Part shown: positions 33,020 through 45,285 of the stretch, piece after piece
Layout of the letters: every line of letters begins with the position of its first letter
How positions within the stretch are numbered: position 1 is the stretch's first letter
From: Crotalaria pallida
Taxonomy: Eukaryota; Streptophyta; Magnoliopsida; Fabales; Fabaceae
Direction: 5' to 3'
NCBI GenBank assembly: GCA_037953625.1
Contig: CM075651.1
Coordinates: 139,590,501-139,654,500 of the forward strand
DNA length: 64,000 nucleotides
Notes under the pieces: model-generated
Databases searched by the model: none
Told to the model about the DNA's origin: nothing
The model's input: the letters and a program-made list of their open reading frames with translations, nothing else
Made by a program: the position numbers and the translations under genes

Positions 33020-33050
33020 GACCCCATGCGTGGCACGGGGTGTTTCTAGT
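33020..33050 (+). mobile_element. Helitron 3' terminus
   Basis: The sequence 'accccatgcgtggcacgggg' forms a GC hairpin and is followed after a few bases by 'tttctag' and then T at 33050. This is the hallmark 3' end of a Helitron. The 5' end lies somewhere in the AT-rich DNA to the left and was not fixed. Confidence 0.5.
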
Positions 33051-33348
33051 TACATAAAAATTCAAACAACAAAAACCAGTTGCAGAGATCCTCCCCAAAA
33101 ACTACATGCCGCCACCATCACCTATACATGCAAGCTTCAACACCCAAGCTTATAATTCATTTTAAATGGCACCTTGAGTCGTCCTTTTGAGTGTTAAATT
33201 GAAAATCCTAATTCATTAGTTCTCGAAGTTTTGAATTCACCATTTTTTAACATTAAATTACCTTTTTTACTTTCTTAACCAATGCCCTAAGGCACTCTTT
33301 AGCATTTTCATTTAGTATCTATTATTACCTCCATCCCTAAACGCTTTT

Positions 33349-35813
33349 TGTCATCCCGAATTTTAATTCCAAGAATAATTAGAATAATAATAAGATTAGG
33401 AAATGATAATTATGCTAAATAAGATTTAAGGTGATGAAATTAGGATTCCTTTGAGTGCCATAAAGGAGTTGAGAAACATTGACATCGGATAGGAGATTTA
33501 AAGATGAACAAAAAAGCGTTAGGAACAGTATTTTCGGTGTTATAAACACCCTATATTAGGAAATTAGAAATAAAAGATTTACAATGTAAAACACAAATTT
33601 CACCGTTGGATGTAAAGATAATGGTCTTAGAAAGCTTGCTTTCAAATTTGAGCAAGATCTAACGGTTAACGAAAGAGATATGACATTTTGAAATGGAAGG
33701 GATGAAAACATGGCAAGGTAATAGATTACTTTTGAAGGTGATCGATTACCTCCTCTCTGGATGGAAAAAATAAAATGAAATTCATAAGGTAATCGATTAC
33801 TTTTGCCAGCTCGTTAGAGTTAAAAAAATAATGACTTGGAGGCCAATTAAGTAAAGCTTCTTCAAGAAGCCACTAATTAACCACCACACACTCCAAGCTT
33901 CCTTAGGAAGCCATTCCCTCACCACCAAATATTCCTTTCCATGCAAGCCCTTCTCTTCTCATAAAAAAAAACAATAACAAACACACATACACTTATTCAT
34001 TCATTCACTACTTCATTTCCATCTTCTTCTCTCTAAGTCCAAGAGCAAGAGCCAAGAGCTCATCACACACCATCATCATCAAGATCATCAACAAACACCA
34101 AAGCCAAGCCCGATAACATCTCCTCAACACCAACCACACACATATCATCATCATCTCCATCACAACTCATCAAACCCCAAGATCACCCACACCATTGATA
34201 AGCTCAAGAACCTCATTAAGAGCATCAACCTCACACCCAACACCACCCATCCCCACGCCACCCTCACCATTCCTTCTCTTGAACTTTCTCTCAACATAAC
34301 CATGGAGGCTCAAGCTTTAAGAGGTTCAAGGACAAGAAATAAGAAGCTAGGTTTTGGGGATTTGCAAACTAAGTGTGGAGGATGCAAGGACAAAGGGAGA
34401 ACAACTTAGAATTTGAGGTTCTACCTCTCTCTCATCAAGGTAAGAAGGTGATATTACCTTGATTTAAGGCATGATTTCTATGATGCTTATAGTGGTAGCT
34501 AAGTGTAGTTATAGTTATGAGAATAAACAATAGGGTAGTTGATATAGAAAATAAATGAAGTATAGGAATGAAGGAAATGAACCCACTAGGGATTTTATGA
34601 TTTTATGGATTTATATGAATAAAATATGTTGTTATGTAATGTTTGAATAATGATGTTTGTGTTGATGTGTGTGATTTTTATGGAGAATGTTAATTGATGG
34701 ATGTTGGGTAGTGATATAAGTGACGACATAGAATTATGATATGAATATAACATAGTGTTAAGTTAGTTAATTGTATGAAGTGAATAGGGCAATGGAAAAG
34801 TTAAGTAAAGTTAGAAACTAATGGCGAGAAAATAAAGAGAGTAAGGCCATGAGGGCCCAATAAATTATAGCACTAAATAATAATCCTGTTGGGTGACACG
34901 CCCCATTAGGTGCAAACGTCCTATTAGGTGACAAAGGTCCTAGTAGGTGCAAAGGTCTCATTAAGTGCAAACGTCCCATTAGGTGAAAAAGGTCCCGTTA
35001 GGTGTAGAATGTGTCACCATGGATCATTATGGGCAATTAAAAGAATAAGTAAAACGATATGTAAAGGAGATGAGTGGTTAAAAATAGTAAATAAAAGATA
35101 ATGAAAGGTCCTAACGGGTATAAAACGTCCTAATGAGTGTGGAAAGCTCCTGATGGGTGATAAACGTCTTAACAGATGAAAATGTCCTATTGGGTGAAAA
35201 CGTCCTAGCAGGTGTAAATGTCCTAATGGGGGAAACTAGGAAAGTGAATATGTGTGAATATGCTTGTGATTTCTTTGTGTTGTAGCATTTTGTCACGAGT
35301 ATAATAGGCATAGTTTATTACTGTGACTTTTTAGAAGTTATTTCCTAAGTTCTGTGTAATGTTACCCTTCTTGCTATTTTTATTACAGGTACAGAAGGAG
35401 CTTACACGAGGCATGACCGAGTAGGAGTACACTCCACATCGTGGAGTGTAATTAGCTAGCTGGGTGACCATGTATTGGTCCGGGGTTTTATTTTGAGAAT
35501 CATATTGTATATATTTACTTTATCTTTTGGGAGCTAAATAACTCCAAGAGCTAGTTTATATTTTTGGAATTGATGTAATGAATGAACTAGATTATATTTT
35601 GGCCCTGCTGACCTACTGTTGTTTATATGAAATTTTTTGTTCATGTTTTTCAGGAAAAGTATATTTTGGGAATATCTCTAAACAAAGTAAACTCTGTCCG
35701 ATTCTACGGAGATTTTCATAAGTATTATAATTAACTAGGGTTTTTAAAAGAAATTTTCAAGTCACTAAATCTAATTGGGGTAATTAGTGTATTGATTAAG
35801 GTAGGGTGTTACA
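33349..35813 (+). mobile_element. Solo LTR of a gypsy-type element (2.5 kb)
   Basis: Starts 'tgtcatcccg' and ends 'gtagggtgttaca', with an exact 5-bp duplication ctttt at 33344-33348 and 35814-35818 and no coding domains inside. The long LTR with these ends is characteristic of Tekay-like chromoviruses, but that label is inference. It contains a CT-rich leader (33960-34060) and a degenerate minisatellite (34885-35235). It interrupts a MITE. Confidence 0.75.
34885..35235 (+). repeat. Degenerate minisatellite inside the solo LTR
   Basis: About 15 imperfect units of roughly 18-20 bp following the pattern 'cgtcctattaggtgnaaa' lie in two runs (34885-35010 and 35105-35235). They are separated by unrelated sequence. 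Divergence between units is high. Confidence 0.6.
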
Positions 35814-36063
35814 CTTTTGACACTTTTATTTTGTTCCTATTTATAAGATTCTATACCAATTTTCAATGATCATCAATTTATTTTCTTTCAAAAACACCCT
35901 TATTTATTTAACACTTTTTATATTCATAATAATATTAATAGGGATAATTTTGAAAATACATATCAAAAATTCACATTTCCAATACAATTAACTAAATTAA
36001 TCAACTTTCTTAATGGAAGTTAAATCTCCCAAAGGGGTCCTATATATAGGAACGGATGGAGTA

Positions 36064-36299
36064 TTTTTTTTTTAAACTTATTCCAAATTATGCTTTAAGA
36101 ATTTGAGGATGTACATTAATTTTTTTTTTCATTTTAATTTTGCATTCAACATGTTAAAATGTGTGAAATGAGTTATGATTAATGTCGTGTAGAAATATTA
36201 CAGTAAAATTATGTAATACGTACTCCCTTCAGTCCCATTTATAAGCAAAAATAAAAAAAGACACTCCACTAATATAGGCAAGAATTAACTAACTTGTTT
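36064..36299. other. AT-rich spacer
   Basis: A MITE-type phrase ('ctcccttcagtcccattta') occurs near 36223. Nothing else is recognised. Confidence 0.35.
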
Positions 36300-36710
36300 G
36301 GAACCTTGCAGCATGGTGGGTTGAACATCAAGGACAGTTGCATTTGGAACCTTGCACCAATTGGAAAGCAGGTTTGAGATTTGGCTATGAAGAAGGATAC
36401 GCCGATGCATTCAGTTTATATAAAGGAGCACGATTTCTGGCAATGCAACTCAACTTAGGGATCTGGATGACACTATAAGCATATTTTAAAAGTCAGAGAT
36501 AAATTAAAACCAGGTTTCGGTAATGATAATAGGAGTAGGACTCAGGATGACATTTACACGATCAAGAGTGGTTATTTGATGCTCAAAGACCAGCAATGGG
36601 TTTATCCTTTGCATAGAATGGTTTGGTACAGTGTGAATGTTCAAAAACATTGTTTTATTGCTTGACTTGCCGCTCTTGGGAAGTTTCAAACTTTAGACAG
36701 GTTATGTTTT
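36300..36710 (+). pseudogene. LINE reverse-transcriptase C-terminal fragment
   Basis: Broken frames read 'GGLNIKDSCIWNLA', 'TIKSGYLML' and 'HRMVWYSVNVQKHCFIA', the conserved region between RT and the terminal zinc finger of plant LINE ORF2. Stops occur near 36374, 36453 and 36663. The rest of the element is missing. Confidence 0.6.
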
Positions 36711-37442
36711 ATAACTATTCATAATCATTGTTGTTTATGTCTATCTTCTTCTGTGTCTAGAAATCACTTATTTTTTTAATGTAATTGGAGATATAGTCTC
36801 CTTGATTACTGTTGTCTCTGGATAGGAATTGACAGGTAAGAAGAGGAATTAAAAGCATGTTTTGAAACATGCATGCAATTTCTTTTTTTAGATTTACCCA
36901 TTTTAAAAACACAATGCAATAGCAAAGATATTTAGTCTCTCTTTTAAGCATGGTTTAAGAGTAAAAAAAAAAACTTAATTATTAAATAAAGAAACAAATT
37001 AAAAAAAATTAAATTTAGAATAAATCTAATCAGGCTATTTGACAAAAAATTTCAAAAACCTTCCTTCAAATTTTAATTATTAAGAGTTAAGATTAAGATT
37101 TATGTGTTCCAAAAAGAATTAATGAATGAGGAGAAGATAAAAAGACAATATCACAACCTTGAAAAATGATGATCATAGTCTAAAACCTTTTTTTTTTTTT
37201 TTTAATAATCAAAGGGGCTTAAAGCCCGCATAGTCTAAAACTTTAACACCATAGCACCACACATAAATTGATTGTCCAACAAAGCACTATATCATTCATT
37301 TAATATTAATAGCAAATAAAAAGTTGGGCATAATATTACGTGCATTTGATTTTTCTTTCAAAAAATTTGACCATTATTAAAAAAATTAAAATACTTGAAT
37401 CTAAGCCTAGAATTTTACGGTGTGAGAGTGTGAGACAATGAG
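36711..37442. other. AT-rich intergenic
   Basis: No gene. A T-run at 37183-37202 followed by 'aatcaaaggggcttaaagcc' may be the decayed end of a retroposon. It ends at the target site of the hAT at 37443. Confidence 0.35.
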
Positions 37443-37979
37443 TAGGGGTGGCAATGGGAGACTGCAGATGGGGATCCCCGAAGGGAATGCCCTGTTCGGG
37501 TACCCGAGTTCGGGGATTTTTCCCCATCGAGGGCGGGGATGGGGGGGATTTTTTTTCGGAACAGATTTTGGGGCGGGGAATGGGATTGGTTCCCCAGTCC
37601 CCAACAATTTTACTTATATGCCCTTAAATATTTAGCCTTTATATAGTTAAAAAATAGGTTTTTTAGTAACTTCACATATATAATTATAATTAATTATAAT
37701 AATTATTATTATTATTAACGATTTTTTTAGATTGAATCTCTTGAATTTTGACGATTATTTTTCTGTTGTGTACAAGTTTAAAAATGCTATTCGACGTTGT
37801 GAATTTTATAACAGGTCAAATTGAAGTTAGGTTCCCTGTGGGGACTCGTGGGGTGGTGGGGAATGGGGATGAGGGTTAATTTACCCCAATATGGGAAATG
37901 GGGATGGAGGTAAATGAGATCCGAGAATGGGAAATGGGAAAGGCTTCCCCAAGCATTCCTCACCCCGTTGTCATCTCTA
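37443..37979. mobile_element. Nonautonomous hAT element
   Basis: 537 bp with termini 'taggggtggcaatggg' and, inverted, 'tagagatgacaacgggg'. An exact 8-bp target duplication acaatgag lies at 37435-37442 and 37980-37987. Both ends are rich in 'ggggat/atcccc' subterminal motifs and the interior is AT-rich. The homologous unoccupied site occurs at 11954-11961. It encodes no protein. Confidence 0.85.
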
Positions 37980-38194
37980 ACAATGAGAATACTACATTGA
38001 TAATATAAAACAAATTTTACGGTGTAATACTACATTGATAGCGAGAGTAGCTCAGCCCCCACAAAGATGGGACCTTCTTTAATGGAGAGAGCTGAGTTTT
38101 CTTGTGTAATGGTCCTTTTTCTAGTTGGATTTTAATAAAGTGACATTAAGGAAGGTAAGTGGGTACTGGGAATTGGCTTGGGAATATATTTTGA
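37980..38194. repeat. Partial UGT-unit block
   Basis: Aligns with 11954-12180, including the 'cagcccc..acaaagatggg' repeat. It ends at the Harbinger-like insertion. Confidence 0.5.
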
Positions 38195-38219
38195 GAGCAT
38201 CAGCAGCGGCGTTCGTGAG

Positions 38220-41200
38220 TAGAGCTGTCAATAATGGGCCAGGCCCGATGGGCCAGCCCATTTAACCCGAAAATAAATGGGCTGGGCTTTGCAAAATCCC
38301 AGCCCGACCTTTTTTCGGCCCGACCAAACCCGGCCCGATAATTACGCAGCCCGACATGGGCCAGCCCGAAATGAGATGGGCTGGCCCGCTGGCCCGAAAA
38401 TTTAAAATGTTTGCAATTTTTTTCTTTTTTAAGAAATGATTGAGATTTAAAGAGGCCCAGCCCAATAATTAAAAAAAAAAAAGACGGGTCAAGTGTGGAT
38501 GGTGGAAAGTGGAACATGGTCCGTATGTTATCACAAATTCACAATTCAGTATTCAGTATTCACACTATCTCTTCTCACTGCAGCCGGCCCTAAATTGAAT
38601 TCATACTAAGTTACTAACCCTAAGAGTAAGAGAGTTTCTCACTTCCTAACCCTCATCTTCCTTCGGTCGATCATCTTCGGCCATGGATGTTACCGGTGCC
38701 TCACCCTCTCGAAAGCGGCATCACCTCACAGCCAAACCCCATGGCACCTCACCCTCCAGGAAACGCCTTCATTTCATGCCCTCACCCTTACGGAAACGCG
38801 ATCGCCCTCCCTTCTCGTCCTCATCCCACGGCGGCTCACCTTCACCGTCACGAGCACAGTCACGGGGAGCACAGTCACGAGCGGTAAGCTACTTACTTTT
38901 TTCAGTTGTTTTTTTTTTGTCAACTATTATTATTGATTGTTGATAGTAGGTTGTTTTTATAAAATTATGAGTATAAAATTTTTGATAAAAATTATGTGTA
39001 TTATCTTTCCTCTGTCCCCTTAAATTATAGTACCTAAAAATTATGTGTCACGGACTCACAGTGTCCTACAATTTTTGATATCCTTCTACTTGTATAAATA
39101 TCATGTAGCGTATTATTTGGGTCTACTTTCTACTTTTCATATTACAAGATGCAAAACAATAGCGTATTATTTGCCAAATTAATTGAGGAAGCAAAGACTC
39201 ATCCTTTATCAATTGGAAAAAAAAAAAGAGAGAGAGAGAGACATGTATGAAATTTAAAAAAAAAAATACATTTCCTAACTTAGATCATAAAATCAAATAT
39301 GCTGCCAAGGTTTTTTTTTGATGAACAATATGCTGCCAAGGTAACTTTAGGCAACTTATGTAGAAGATTGAAGAGGCACCAACTTATGGAGATTGAAGTT
39401 ACAAACATATCTACTGAAACAAATTCATATGGCAACTAATAAATCTGCTGGAACAATTTTATACTATACATGCTGTAAAAGTCCAAATGCAGGTATGACA
39501 ACAAAGATATATGCTACAAACATATCTACTTTGATTTTTAGTAAAAGTAACTACACAAACGTCATTATTATAAAAGTTGATGAAGAAACAAAATGGTTTC
39601 ACTTTTCATTCAACCCCTTTTCCAAAACAAGGGTCTACATAGCTGATTGATTTCATATTACAAGATGCAAAACCTTGTGCTCAATTTGTCTTCATTTTCA
39701 ACTTTCTTGCGTTTTTATCACAGTCATACTATTTTGGGTTTCTACTTTCTACTATTGTTTGTCTACTATTGTTTTTATCACTGCTGGTTTCTATTGTTTT
39801 ATTTCTCTACTATTGTTTGTTTCAATTTGGATTCTTGATTCTTTTCTTTTTAATAATATTGCAGTATCTTTCAAAGGACGATTCTGAAGTTAGTGATGAA
39901 GATGATTGTATGATTCTGGAGCAAGATGTGCCACAAACACCTCCTGGAAATGATGAGGATCTTATACCAGCAAAGAGTAAGGCGAAAGCAAAGGAAAAGA
40001 TGAAAACTAAACCGGAAAAGGAACAGGTGAGATCGCTAACTTAGGCTGTTTGGAAATTTTTTGAGAAACTACCTGTGAAAAAAGATGGAGAGAAAAAGTG
40101 TAAATGCTTGACTTGTGGGACAGAATATAAATGTGTCAGCACGGGAGGCACATCGCACCTAAGACGTCATATTAAGAAGTGTCAATTGCTTCCTAAATCT
40201 CATGATGTGGGGACAATGATGCTTGATCATAATGCTAAATTGATATCTAGAAAGCTTGATCCCCTAATGGTTCGTAACTTGATAGCTCAAATGATTATAT
40301 CTCATGATCTTCCATTTAAATGTGTTGAGTGGAGTGGTTTTAGATCATTGTGTCAATATCTTTCTTTTGGTGAGGCTTCTACTATTTCTAGAAATACAAT
40401 TTCAGCAGATGTAATGCAAGTTTACTTGCATGAAAAAGAGAAATTAAAAAAACAGTTGGCTGAACATAGTGGTAGAGTTTGCTTTACTTCTGATTGTTGG
40501 ACTGCCTGCACCACTCGTGGTTACATGACTTTAAATGTTCATTACATAGATCACAATTGGAAGCTAAATAGCAAGTTGTTGAGTTTTTGTCATTTGGAGC
40601 CCCCACATGGTGGTCATGAGATGTCAAGAAAAGTACTTGAACTTTTGAAAGAATGGGGATTAGAGAAAAAGGTTTTTTCAATTACTTTAGATAACGCCTC
40701 CTCCAATTTTAACTTGCAAAAGTTTTTGAAAAGCCAACTATGCTTTACAAATAGTTTGCTGTGTGATGGAAAGTTCTTTCACATTAGATGTTGTGCACAC
40801 ATCTTAAACCTCATCGTTCAAGAGGGCTTAAAAGTGGCAAGTGATGCATTGCACAAAATTAGGGATAGTGTGAAATATGTGAATATTTCAGAATCAAGAA
40901 GGAAACAATTTGCTCAATGTGTTGCACGGGTTGGTAACATTGATAATAGTGTTGGGTTGTGTTTAGATGTGCCCACTAGATGGAACTATACATATTTGAT
41001 GCTTAAGAGTGCTCTTCCATATAAGCTCGCGTTTGTGAGCTTAAGTATGAGTGATGTTAATTATAAGCATTGTCCATCAAATGAAGATTGGGAGAGGGGA
41101 ATTAAAATGTGTGAGTTTTTGGAGCCTTTTCATGAAATTACAGAAATGATATCCGGCTCCAAATATCCCACTTCCAATCTATATTTCATGCAAATATGGA

Positions 41201-42690
41201 AGGTAAAGGTTCTGTTGAAGAAGAATATTGAGAGTGAAGATGAAGTGGTTAGAGATATGGCCTTAAAGATGTTGCATAAGTTTGAAAAATATTGGAATGA
41301 CTATAGCACAATTCTTGCTCTTGGTTGTGTTCTTGACCCAAGGATGAAGTTTAATTTTCTGAAATATGCTTTTGGTAAACTTTATGATGACCTCACTGCC
41401 AAGAAGAAAGTGCAAGTTGTGGAAAATGCTTTGTATGAACTCTTTAGTCAATATGTCCAAAAAAGTGCATCACCTTCTTCTTTGGTGGATGCAAGTGCTT
41501 TAACTCCCACTTATGGAGAGATTTCAAAAACAAATTTGTCATCAGACTATGATGTAAGTTTTTTCTTTTTAATGAGGTCTATCAATTGTTTCGTTTTTTT
41601 ATATGTTGTATTGTTTTGTTATATTAATTTTATTTATTTTTTTTGTATGTGTAATAGGACTTTGAACAAGAAGAGAACAAAGAAACATTGTTGTTGCAAA
41701 AATCTGAACTTGACCTTTATTTGGAAGAGCCAAAAATTGTTGGTCAAAAGGATTTGGATGTTTTGGCATGGTGGAGGGATCGCAGTCTTAGATATTGTGA
41801 TTTAGCAAGAATGGCTAGTGATATATTGAGTATCCCAATCACCACTGTGGCATCTGAGTCGGCTTTTAGCATTGGAGGTCGAATCTTGAGTAAGTATAGA
41901 AGCTCCTTGCTATCAAAAAACTTGGAAGCTCTCATTTGTGCTCGTAGTTGGTTACATGGATTTTCACCAAATGGTATTTATTGTTTTTTGTTAACTTTTA
42001 TCAAAACATCTTTTTCCTTAGCTTTCTTATAGTCTAGTTGTTCCTAATTTTGTGTTTTAATTTGTTTAAGAATTAGGTTCATTTGAAGAAACAAAAGAGG
42101 AGATTGTGAAAGTTAATGAATGTGGCAAAGTTGTTAAGATCATCATTCCTAATGAGGAGGAAGAATGAGAATGCTAATTAGTATATAATTTTTTGGGATG
42201 AGCTCTTATATTTTTTGGGATGAGCTCTTTTTGAGATGATCTGTATGTAATTGTCTATAATAGTCATCCATTTAGTTTTATAACTAACTTAGAACTCTGA
42301 ATGTCTTTTGATTCATGACCGAATTAGTCTCTATGTATTTATAGGAGCTCTGAATATGTCTTTTGATTTATGACCAAAGGAGTATATATGTATTTATGTT
42401 AATGGCACTTGACTGGATCTGTAATAGACTAATGGTGTAATAGATGTTCGAAGGAATAGATGTGGCTGTCCATGAAAAATTATATACTGTGCTGTGCATG
42501 AAAAATGTGACGTTTTTTTTTTTAAAACAATTTAAATGTTGGCCCGTGGGCTGCCCGTTTGGCCTGCATATTATTGTGGGCTGGGCTGGGCCACTTAAAA
42601 TGCTGGCCCGAGGAAAATTAGGGTTGGCCCAGCCCGGCCCGAAATAGTGTTGGCCCGTAATGGCCCGGCCCTTTCATTGCCTCATGAATG
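38220..42690 (+). mobile_element. hAT transposon with nearly intact transposase gene
   Basis: The left end 'tagagctgtcaataatgggc' is typical for hATs. Both subterminal zones (38230-38410 and 42540-42680) are dense in 'ggcccg/cgggcc' motifs in opposite orientation. The right terminus is decayed, so the end is approximate, and no clear 8-bp duplication was found. It carries the four-exon transposase gene described separately. Confidence 0.7.
38683..42168 (+). pseudogene. hAT transposase gene, four exons, one premature stop
   Basis: Predicted exons are 38683-38883, 39865-41553, 41658-41973 and 42071-42168. All have GT-AG introns and all phases agree, giving about 767 codons. Exon 1 is basic and Ser/Pro-rich. 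Exon 2 has a BED finger ('KCKCLTCGTEYKC', 'HLRRHIKKC'), then the hAT core ('FTSDCWTA', 'ITLDNASSN', 'FHIRCCAHILNLIVQEGL', 'DVPTRWNYTYLML'). Exon 3 has the C-terminal dimerisation domain ('LDVLAWWRDRS', 'TTVASESAFSIGGRILS'). The only visible lesion is a TAG at 40042-40044 just before the finger. It is closest to RICESLEEPER-type proteins, a family that includes domesticated members. Translation restarting downstream of the stop would remove only the N terminus. Confidence 0.8.
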
Positions 42691-43263
42691 TTCACAGAGG
42701 TTTGTTGCCGCTAAAAAAAAGGAGTTCGTTCATTGTAGTAAATTAAAAAAATATCCTATGTATTTTTATTTTCACAAATATATAATTTTTTTTATTTTTC
42801 GGATTTAATTTTTTTTAATCTGTGCTCTCATACAGAAGCTAAATTTTTTTTTTGTTTTCAAATGTAGTCAATTCAAAAATCATCTATGTGTATTCTTTTT
42901 CACTAGTATGCACTTGTTTTTATGATTTGGATTAATTTTTTTACTCTCTGCTCTGAAAAAACTATATTGAGTAAAAACTGTATTCAAAATTGACATATTC
43001 TAATAAATTCATATACGAATATGTGTAGAAAAATATTTTGAATAAATATTTTGGTTAGTTGATTGTGGTTATATTTATGATAAAATATTAGGAGTGTGGG
43101 GTAGGTAATGGGACCCATTTATGAACGAAAAATAGGTTCATGGATGGAGTGAAAATGTTGAAATTCATATTAGTTTTTAAAGTATGGAAAAATGTGAAGA
43201 ATGATAAAATAATGTGCGGAGTCTATTTATGATCGAAATTTACTATCACGGATGAAGATGCTC
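42691..43263. other. Right part of the Harbinger-like element
   Basis: AT-rich with no gene. It ends with the inverted 'gatgctc' terminus. Confidence 0.4.
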
Positions 43264-44978
43264 TAATACTCCTTCAAATTTTATATATAAGTCCCTTTTA
43301 AAAATTTAATATAGGTCTTTTTTATTAAATTTTTAATGATATTAATTATTTTTTTTACAAACGTTCATATTTATTTGACATTTTTTAGATCCCAAATACT
43401 CGCTCGGATCCTATTTATAAGACCTTTTTGAGGTTTTTCACTCCCACCAAGGAGAGTGGATAAAATAGTTAGTGGCATTAGAAATTAGTTAGTGGATAAG
43501 AAAACTTACATTAACTATTTGCTTTGATAATTAATTAGTAAATTTAGGAGACAATGAATTAAAAACATGTTCCTTTATTTTTGTTGACTTTGCAAATTTT
43601 TGCTACTCCCTCCTTCCCTATATATAATACTCCCTCCGGTCCTATATATAGGACATATTCTAGAAGCAATCTTTGGTCCTATATATAAGACATTTTGTAT
43701 TTTCTATGCATCATTTATTGCTTTTTCTCTTTTTTGCCCTTATTAAATGCATGTGTTTTTAGTTGTTCATTAATGAGTGTGAATTTTTTCAAGAAAAATT
43801 GAGAGGGTAAAATTGTAATGTTACAATATATTCTCATAGAATTCATAAAACTAACTACTTTTCTTGGTCCGAGGAATATGGTTAAGTATGTCCTATATAT
43901 AGGACCGGAGGGAGTAGTACCATTTAAGTACAGTAGATTTCACGTCTATTAAGAAAGTTGATTAATTTAATTAATGGTATTGAAAATGTAAATATTTTAT
44001 ATGTATTTTCAAAACTACCTCTATTAGTATTGAGAATCTAAAAAGTGTTAAATGAATACGGGTGTCTGTGGAAAGAAATAATTATAACATCTTATAAATA
44101 GGGACAAAATAAAAGTCTAAAAAAATCTTATTTATAAGAACGGAGGTAGTAATATTTTGGGACGGAGGAAGTAGTATAAACTAATAAATATGAGATTAAA
44201 GGGTGTACAATGACCGTGTAAGATTTTTACACAGCCCGTCATCTATCACTAATTTATACTTGGTCTCTTTCATAAGGATAGTAAAATGTGACAAAATTTT
44301 TTGTCTCAAACTAAAGTTAAAATAATAAATAAAAAGTTTGGAAATTTTAAATTTTAAATAGTAATTGATTAATCAATGCAAAATGTATTAAATTTGGTGT
44401 TTGACAATTGATTAATGTGTTAGACAGAACATTAAATATATTTCTTCTTAATATTTTGATTTTTTTTTCAATTTGTTACAATTCTTATGATACGGAGAGA
44501 GTATTATTTTTAACCAAAAATCAACAATTGTAAGCAAGTGAATAATAGAAATACTCCTTCCGTCCAACAAAAGATGATAAAAAAAAAATTTGTCGCAAAC
44601 TGAAGTTAAAATAATAAATGAAAAATTTAGAAATCATAAACTTTAAATTGTAATTGGTTGACCAATGCAAAATACATTAAATTAAATGTTTGATAATTGA
44701 TTAATGTTTTAGATAAACCATTAAATATATGTCTATTTAATTTTTTGACTTTTTCAATTTGTTACCATCTTTATGCAATAGAAATAGTACTACATTGATA
44801 ATGTAAAACAAACTTTACAGTGCTAGTGCACCATCCATGGATATATAACACGGGTTCCACGCTACTTTCATACTAGTATTCTATTCCCTTCGGTCTTAAT
44901 TATAAGCAACTAAAAACATCTTAATTTTGGTCTCAAATATAAGTAAAATTTAACTATCTTTCTATTCCCAATACAATC
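43264..44978. other. MITE-rich start of the right UGT unit
   Basis: 43490-43600 matches 1330-1640 upstream of UGT1 without the SINE. Several Stowaway-like MITEs are stacked here. The outer one spans about 43610-44150 and the inner one 43630-43914. A stretch at 44240-44520 is repeated at 44565-44780 ('aaataataaataaaaag' type text). No gene is present. Confidence 0.5.
43630..43914. mobile_element. Stowaway-like MITE inside another MITE
   Basis: 285 bp with near-perfect inverted ends ('ctccctccggtcctatata' and its inverse), flanked by TA at 43628-43629 and 43915-43916. It sits inside a related element whose own ends lie near 43610 and 44150. Confidence 0.7.
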
Positions 44979-45208
44979 TGTAAGACCCTGGGCTGACGAG
45001 GGCGGGGAATGATCGCTGGTGCAAGAGACACGGACAAGGAGCGGCTTCTGGCAGACTTCTAAGGGAGGGATACATGAATGAACCGACACACCGGAATGAG
45101 AGGGTGATCCTGAGACTGTGTAGGTATGGAACTACATAGTACAGGAAAGCTTAAATGAATTGATTGGTACTACCCATATCAACAAGATGCATCTTCTTTT
45201 CGATAGCC

Positions 45209-45285
45209 CATCACTTAAGAACTCCATGGTTAAACGTGCTTGACTTAGAGTAATTCTTGGATGGGTGACCTCAAGGAAAGTTTCT
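45209..45285 (+). other. 5S rRNA-like segment, left Cassandra LTR
   Basis: Contains 'agaactccatggttaa', 'cgtgcttgac', 'ggatgggtgacc' in the order of 5S rRNA with its internal Pol III promoter boxes. It has more substitutions than the right copy, for example 'tcaaggaaag' in place of 'tcctgggaag'. It is not a functional 5S gene. Confidence 0.75.

Larger units (their letters stand above)
33327..36063. mobile_element. Stowaway-like MITE split by a solo LTR
   Basis: Left 'cctccatccctaaacgctttt' and right, beyond the LTR, 'gacacttttattttg' through 'aggaacggatggag' give a MITE of about 270 bp when joined. The same text runs uninterrupted near 1840-2135. Confidence 0.6.
38195..43263. mobile_element. 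Harbinger-like element hosting a hAT
   Basis: Ends 'gagcatcagcagcgg' (38195) and inverse 'gagcatcttcatccg' (ending 43263) are flanked by tga and taa, an imperfect 3-bp duplication. The related site near 12180-12195 ('gggaaaataatacttc') is unoccupied. Outside the hAT only about 600 bp belongs to it and it has no coding. Confidence 0.45.

Noticed and set aside
37336..37635. Gly/Pro-rich frames on both strands
   Set aside because: They arise from the G-rich subterminal repeats of the nonautonomous hAT.
38200..38517. 105-codon minus-strand frame
   Set aside because: It is a translation of the 'ggcccg' subterminal repeats of the hAT element.
42661..42720. Exact right end and 8-bp duplication for the second hAT
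   Set aside because: The candidate 'ctcatgaa' is an inverse, not a direct repeat, of the left 'ttcgtgag', so no target duplication is claimed and the end is given as approximate.
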